The notes beneath the pieces are model-generated. The model made no database searches and was not told the DNA's origin. It worked only from the letters and a program-made list of their open reading frames with translations. This document shows, in pieces, positions 61,001 to 64,000 of a DNA stretch of 64,000 nucleotides. The position numbers were made by a program, and so were the translations under genes. How positions within the stretch are numbered: the first letter of the stretch is position 1; the number at the start of each line of letters is the position of its first letter. The DNA is from Allium sativum (lineage: Eukaryota > Streptophyta > Magnoliopsida > Asparagales > Amaryllidaceae), in contig CM060915.1 in NCBI GenBank assembly GCA_030737875.1, positions 630,542,786 to 630,606,785 of the forward strand, in the 5' to 3' direction.

Positions 61001-61886
61001 TTTGGCAGTTCATCGCTAAAGAACGATAAACTGTTTGTTTGATTCAGATCAAACAATTTATTTCGTCATAAATTCAAACGAGCGCCAATCCAACCCCAAT
61101 TAGTTCCATTGGGTAGCTCTCGTCCATACGATCCTAACGGATCTAGTTTCATCAGATTCCTCTTTCCACCAACCCACTACCAGATCCGTTCACCCGCTTC
61201 TCTTTCTTCCTGTTCTTAAACCCGTACTCCACTAAACATAAGGCAAGAAAAATGGCTGTTTCGGGAATGGTTCACTCACCCAAAAACTACCTCGTCTCTT
61301 CAATAAAAAATCAAATAGAAACCACCGATCTTCCTCATGGAAAGCATTCAGTCCCTCCATGCGCTACACCCAGCTGCCAAATCAGAACCTGGCCTACTCC
61401 CATACGCCATAGTGCCTTCCCAACCATCCCGTTACTTTACCAAACCCCTCACGTTAGAGACACTCACACCCCAGTAAGCCTCACCAATATTTCCACCAGT
61501 TTAACTTACGTCCCTTCTTATAACCCATAACCGCATCTCCAAATGACAGTTTCCTCCTCTCAGATCTACCGCTTCACTAACCAAAACCACCTTAATACTT
61601 TGCTTCACACTCATCCCTTCAAATGAAAACGTCAGCACCAGTAAATACTCCCTTCATTTGTCTGCCGCTGTACATGCACAGCAAGTCTCGAACCATGAAA
61701 GCCTCGAATCCCTCACTCACTCATGTTTTGATTTGTTTGTAGAGAATTTGTTTTTAAGAAAGTTGCGATTTTTCCTTTTTGATTTTAGAACTTGCGTTCG
61801 ACTGAGAAGGAAATTAGGAGTGGCGGTCTGTTTTTCTGTGAGTTTACATATAATAGGAATTAGGTTATAAGGCTTTTTAGGGGGTA

Positions 61887-61894
61887 CTTATATA
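61887..61894 (-). promoter_or_regulatory. Candidate TATA box, R 3' LTR
   Basis: TATATAAG on the minus strand, about 880 bp into the LTR, comparable to the L3 TATA box at about 850 bp. Motif and position only. Confidence 0.4.
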
Positions 61895-62776
61895 GGATAT
61901 TTCTTGGCCATGAAGTCCTAACTGTTACGTGGAGGACTAGGTATCTCGTGTTAGATCATAAATGACTTTGTATGGTATAGCAGTGCAAAGCTGTTATGTC
62001 CAAAATAAGGTAGTAGTTGAAGCATGGAGGGGATGGGTTAGCTGGAACTTAGGGTATTGTTTTAAAAGTTAGGATATCGTATTACATACAACTCCGTCCA
62101 CAAATGACCTTCTCGGGACAGAAGTAAAAATACCGTTGTATCGAGCTTGGTGCCACGATCCCAAAAATATAATAATATCGGTAGGTTGACTCATATTGTG
62201 AATCCCTAAAATATTGATATAGGGTGCAAAATACTCCAATTAAAAATTGCATATTTAATTAATTAAAAATTACAGTAAAATTCTAAAAATTAAACTAACG
62301 GGATATTTAGCGACTATTTGAAAATTTGATCTGGACATAAATCAAAAACAACACAATGAAATCTCGATTTTTCTCTTCCATTAGAAAAATATACTTCCCC
62401 AGCTCCGAACGTTTCTTGTTTCATGGAAATTCGATTTAAAACGGACCCTGTATATTCAGTTGAAGTTCGAATCGCCAAATAGCGAACTATCGCACCATTT
62501 GGAGCTCGATTTTAATTATAATATAATTATACGTTCAAACTGTCGTTCAAATAATATATTCATTATTCAAATTCAATTCCAAACTGAATTAAATACTTTG
62601 AATTGTCCAGTTCACATTATATTGTCAATTCACTATTTCCGACCATTTCGAAATCAAATATATTATTCTATTATTTATATTAATTAAATATTCAATATAA
62701 TTTAATTAAACATCCATTCCACTATTTAAATAATTAAATAAATTAATTATTTTCTGTATAAATACGGGTCGTTACA

Positions 62777-64000
62777 TTCTTTCCCCATTAAAATAATTTC
62801 GTCCTCGAAATTGCTAAGGTAGAAAACAAACCATATTGACTGGTTAATTTTTTTTTTACTTCTTAACTTCATTTTCAACTGAACCAATTTAATTTTAATT
62901 AAATTATTAATTTATTTCTATCAACGAATATTTTCAAAAATTCTGAAAATTTTCTAACACCTTAATTTTTCGAAAAATTTCGCCAGCACCTCCTTTATAC
63001 TGGTCAATAGGTCAAACTCCAACTCGCCACTCTAGGCCATCTCCAACCCAAAAAAAAATCAAACAGCCAAGCGGCTTGCCAATTAGGTTCATAAATCTCA
63101 TGCTTATACCAAATATAAACTTGTACCTTTTGTCGAGCATATCAACTCTATCACTTTCACCTGTTATCAATTCAGCATATACCAATGTCATCTCAACCAA
63201 TTTCCAATCAATATCTGTTCAACACGGCTATTCGCTTACATCCAAACCAGTTTTCATTTCAAACTCGAGTTCCATTCTCGATTCCAATTCTTAACTTATC
63301 AACTCAATACCATTTCGGATTCCTATGTCACAAATTCAATTTTCTCGATATCATTCTAATCCAATTCAATTTCCACTTAAATGGTTTTCAATTCAATTCC
63401 AATTTATTTCCACAAATTTTTATTTACATTTGTTTTTAATTCAAATAGTCTCTTCCTGGAAGTTTTAAACAGTTTTGCTTTTCTAAAACCAAACTTTCCT
63501 TTTTTGGATTTCGAACAACTTGTATTTCTCCAAACAAATTCAAAAATGAAAATCTTTGGTAGTAATCCGTCACTTAGAACTCGAAAATGAACACTAGTAA
63601 TGTCGCGATTCATCATCAGTGTTATTTCCCAGCAATCGAAGTGAGTTCAATAATATATCACTTTCCAAATCACTTTTAAACTATTCCATTTTGAAATACA
63701 TTTCAAAATACCATTCACAATACTGGTAAAACAATTTAAAATCTCCCAGAATTTTAAAATTCTCATATATTCAATTCAATCCATTTATAACACCTTTCCA
63801 ATTTTCCAGGGTTTTAATTTCAATTCTGATTTAAATTCATATTTAATTCATCTGATTCCATGTACTTCACTTACATGAATTCCGATTGGTTATTTATATA
63901 ACCATTAAATTTATAATCTTACTCGATTATAATAACAACCAATATATCCAATATTAGAAAATTTCCAATATATATATTTTCTTTATATCAAAATATATTT
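62777..64000 (-). other. R interior, partial
   Basis: The minus strand ends with TTTCGAGGACGAAATTATTT and a purine tract (AATGGGGAAAGA) before the 3' LTR. Frames in this stretch are short and not recognised. The sequence continues past the window, so coding genes further upstream in the element cannot be excluded. Confidence 0.8.

Larger units (their letters stand above)
57154..62776 (-). repeat. R 3' LTR (5,623 bp)
   Basis: The start and end motifs above set the borders. It contains a candidate TATA box (61887-61894), a leader region (about 61000-61850), a stem-loop (60986-61000), a 27-28-bp minisatellite (about 59270-59640) and the conserved end block. Short plus-strand frames such as 61252-61530 and 58129-58392 are not recognised as proteins. 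Confidence 0.85.
57154..64000 (-). mobile_element. R: partial giant-LTR element of the L1/L2/L3 family
   Basis: On the minus strand the sequence reads from the right edge: interior (62777-64000), a purine tract, then a complete 3' LTR (62776 down to 57154) starting TGTAACGACCC and ending GGGTCGTTACA. The 5' half of the element lies outside the window. Family membership rests on several shared segments: GCCGCTTGGC and GGCGAAATTTTTCGAAAA in the interior, GCTCGACAAAAGGTAC versus GCCCGACAAATAGGTAC, AATAGTCGCTA in U3, and ACCAGTCACATGACTGACC near the LTR end. Divergence from L2 is large, so R is a separate subfamily. The interior shown (at least 1,224 bp, no primer-binding site yet) is already longer than in L2 and L3. 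Confidence 0.88.

Noticed and set aside
1..64000. tRNA, rRNA, CRISPR arrays, prokaryotic operons
   Set aside because: None seen. Initiator tRNA-Met matches are only the 12-base primer-binding sites.

Overview
This is repeat-dominated nuclear DNA of a flowering plant, probably a eudicot (the species is not recognised). It is AT-rich, has no bacterial-type operons and no intact host protein gene that I can support, and is built mainly from long-LTR retrotransposons nested in each other. Boundaries below come from paired LTR copies, 5-bp target-site duplications (TSDs), primer-binding sites complementary to initiator tRNA-Met (TGGTATCAGAGC) and purine-rich tracts before the 3' LTRs.

Layout: (1) 1-3239, AT-rich host-like DNA with a few exon-like segments. 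(2) 3240-14084, a complete non-autonomous element ('LARD-1') with 4.5-kb LTRs around a 1.76-kb non-coding interior, TSD TTCAG. (3) 14090-18465, host-like DNA holding a decayed coding fragment (14937-15569, minus; possibly LINE ORF1) and a 781-bp PIF/Harbinger-like DNA transposon (16790-17570, TSD TAA). (4) 18466-43843, a three-level nest of one retroelement family. A 4.7-kb solo LTR (L1, TSD AGTAC) was split by a complete element with 6.5-kb LTRs and a 1.03-kb interior (L2, TSD GATTT). The 3' LTR of L2 was then split by a complete element with 2.76-kb LTRs and a 1.04-kb interior (L3, TSD TTATA). (5) 43844-46887, AT-rich DNA without recognised genes. (6) About 46888-55186, minus strand, a decayed Ty3/gypsy chromovirus (Tekay-like) with gag, protease, RT, RNase H, integrase and chromodomain, a 2.98-kb 5' LTR, and only about 200 bp left of its 3' LTR. 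(7) 55187-57153, AT-rich DNA with unclassified repeats. (8) 57154-64000, minus strand, the complete 5.6-kb 3' LTR and part of the interior of another member (R) of the L1/L2/L3 family; it runs off the window.

Logic: LARD-1 shares its primer-binding context, leader and last ~500 bp of interior with the Tekay-like element, so it looks like a deletion derivative that used proteins of such an element. L1, L2, L3 and R form a second family with no visible coding capacity, so an autonomous partner elsewhere is expected. Its LTRs carry a promoter-proximal conserved block, a GC-rich leader, a probable leader intron, a conserved stem-loop and fast-changing tandem arrays. Structured repeats just behind the primer-binding site are candidate packaging signals. 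L3 is the youngest, since its two LTRs are almost identical and it sits innermost.
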